Assembly: GCA_020637795.1 (NCBI GenBank) | Contig: JACKJT010000002.1 | Span: forward strand, 992,001-1,056,000 | DNA from: Hoeflea sp. | GTDB lineage: Bacteria > Pseudomonadota > Alphaproteobacteria > Rhizobiales > Rhizobiaceae | DNA length: 64,000 nucleotides | Direction of reading: 5' to 3' | In this document: piece by piece, positions 63,784-64,000 of the stretch | How positions within the stretch are numbered: the stretch's first letter is position 1 | Layout: every line of letters starts with the position of its first letter | Notes under the pieces: model-generated | Seen by the model: the letters and a program-made list of their open reading frames with translations, nothing else | Database searches by the model: none | Told to the model about the DNA's origin: nothing | Program-made: the position numbers and the translations under genes

Positions 63784-64000
63784 GACCTGTCCTCCGCCGG
63801 CCAGACGCGCGTGTCATGATCGGGATGCTGGTGGTTGGTCGAGGCAATGCTGTCGAGCCCGCCCGGAAGATCGTCACGGTCGACGCTCTTGGCCGGCAGG
63901 CCGTCCAGCGCCGCATGAAACGGCACCCGCGTTTCCACGCCGTCATTGGCCACCGGCGGAAACGCCGACGGATCGTCGAGACTGCCGAGCGTCACCGCCA
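63780..64000 (-). CDS. Second GFA family protein, partial (5' end beyond window)
   Basis: Frame open to the right edge. The visible 73 residues contain AVTLGSLDDPSAF, the usual C-terminal strand of GFA proteins, and end in PDHDTRVWPAEDRS, very like the ending of the adjacent GFA gene. Its stop overlaps that gene's start (ATGA). The zinc-binding N-terminal part lies outside the window. Confidence 0.8.
   Translation of the reverse strand, partial: AVTLGSLDDPSAFPPVANDGVETRVPFHAALDGLPAKSVDRDDLPGGLDSIASTNHQHPDHDTRVWPAEDRS

Overview
The window is a high-GC chromosome segment from an alphaproteobacterium, most likely of the order Hyphomicrobiales (rhizobia-like, for example Hoeflea or relatives). 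This rests on gene content and order: dnaB-alr-radA-cvpA-purF, fixNOQP and fixGHIS, a phasin, PssA/Psd, an Atm1-type exporter, citramalate synthase, and intergenic palindromes of a kind common in rhizobia. The genus is inferred, not shown. No rRNA, tRNA, CRISPR array or complete transposon was seen.

Layout. 1-535: the 3' end of a PaaE-like phenylacetyl-CoA epoxidase reductase, then about 0.9 kb without a credible gene. 1419-3231: a visibly AT-richer pair, a ComEC-like metallo-beta-lactamase-fold (MBL) protein coupled to a four-helix membrane protein. 3574-6857: a hypothetical protein, an ornithine cyclodeaminase family enzyme, a phasin and an acetyltransferase. 7054-10704: a tightly overlapping operon of a caspase-like protease, an uncharacterised protein and a second MBL-fold protein; this is the best candidate for an undescribed (conflict or stress-response) system. 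10911-16036: sarcosine oxidase, with the gamma subunit fused to alpha. 16168-17630: a DUF3883-type orphan and rhizobial palindromic repeats. 17631-25865: sensory and regulatory genes (DsrE-like protein plus a PhnD-TM-LuxR one-component regulator, a soluble CZB chemoreceptor, an HD-GYP protein, a PAS-like protein, an AraC regulator, an orphan LuxR domain) with glutaryl-CoA dehydrogenase among them. 26012-28783: D-lyxose isomerase, MarR regulator and 6-phosphogluconate dehydrogenase.

28998-41114 is the microaerobic respiration region: fixGHIS (ccoGHIS) and fixNOQP (ccoNOQP) on the minus strand, each preceded by an FNR/FixK-type box, plus a hemerythrin gene. The two operons are split by a DmdA remnant, a HupE/UreJ membrane protein, a DUF4198 protein and a hypothetical gene. 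41121-42705: a divergent GlxA-type regulator and cysteine hydrolase.

43026-64000 is mostly housekeeping: replication (dnaB), cell wall (alr), repair (radA), purines (cvpA-purF), an SDR, a membrane-anchored acyl-CoA synthetase, phosphatidylethanolamine synthesis (psd-pssA), ArsR with an Atm1-like ABC exporter, a LysM protein, a LOG enzyme, RarD, and a translationally coupled chain GFA-GFA-microprotein-pip-cimA running off the right edge.

All functions are assigned by reading motifs and recalled family resemblance; no database search was run.
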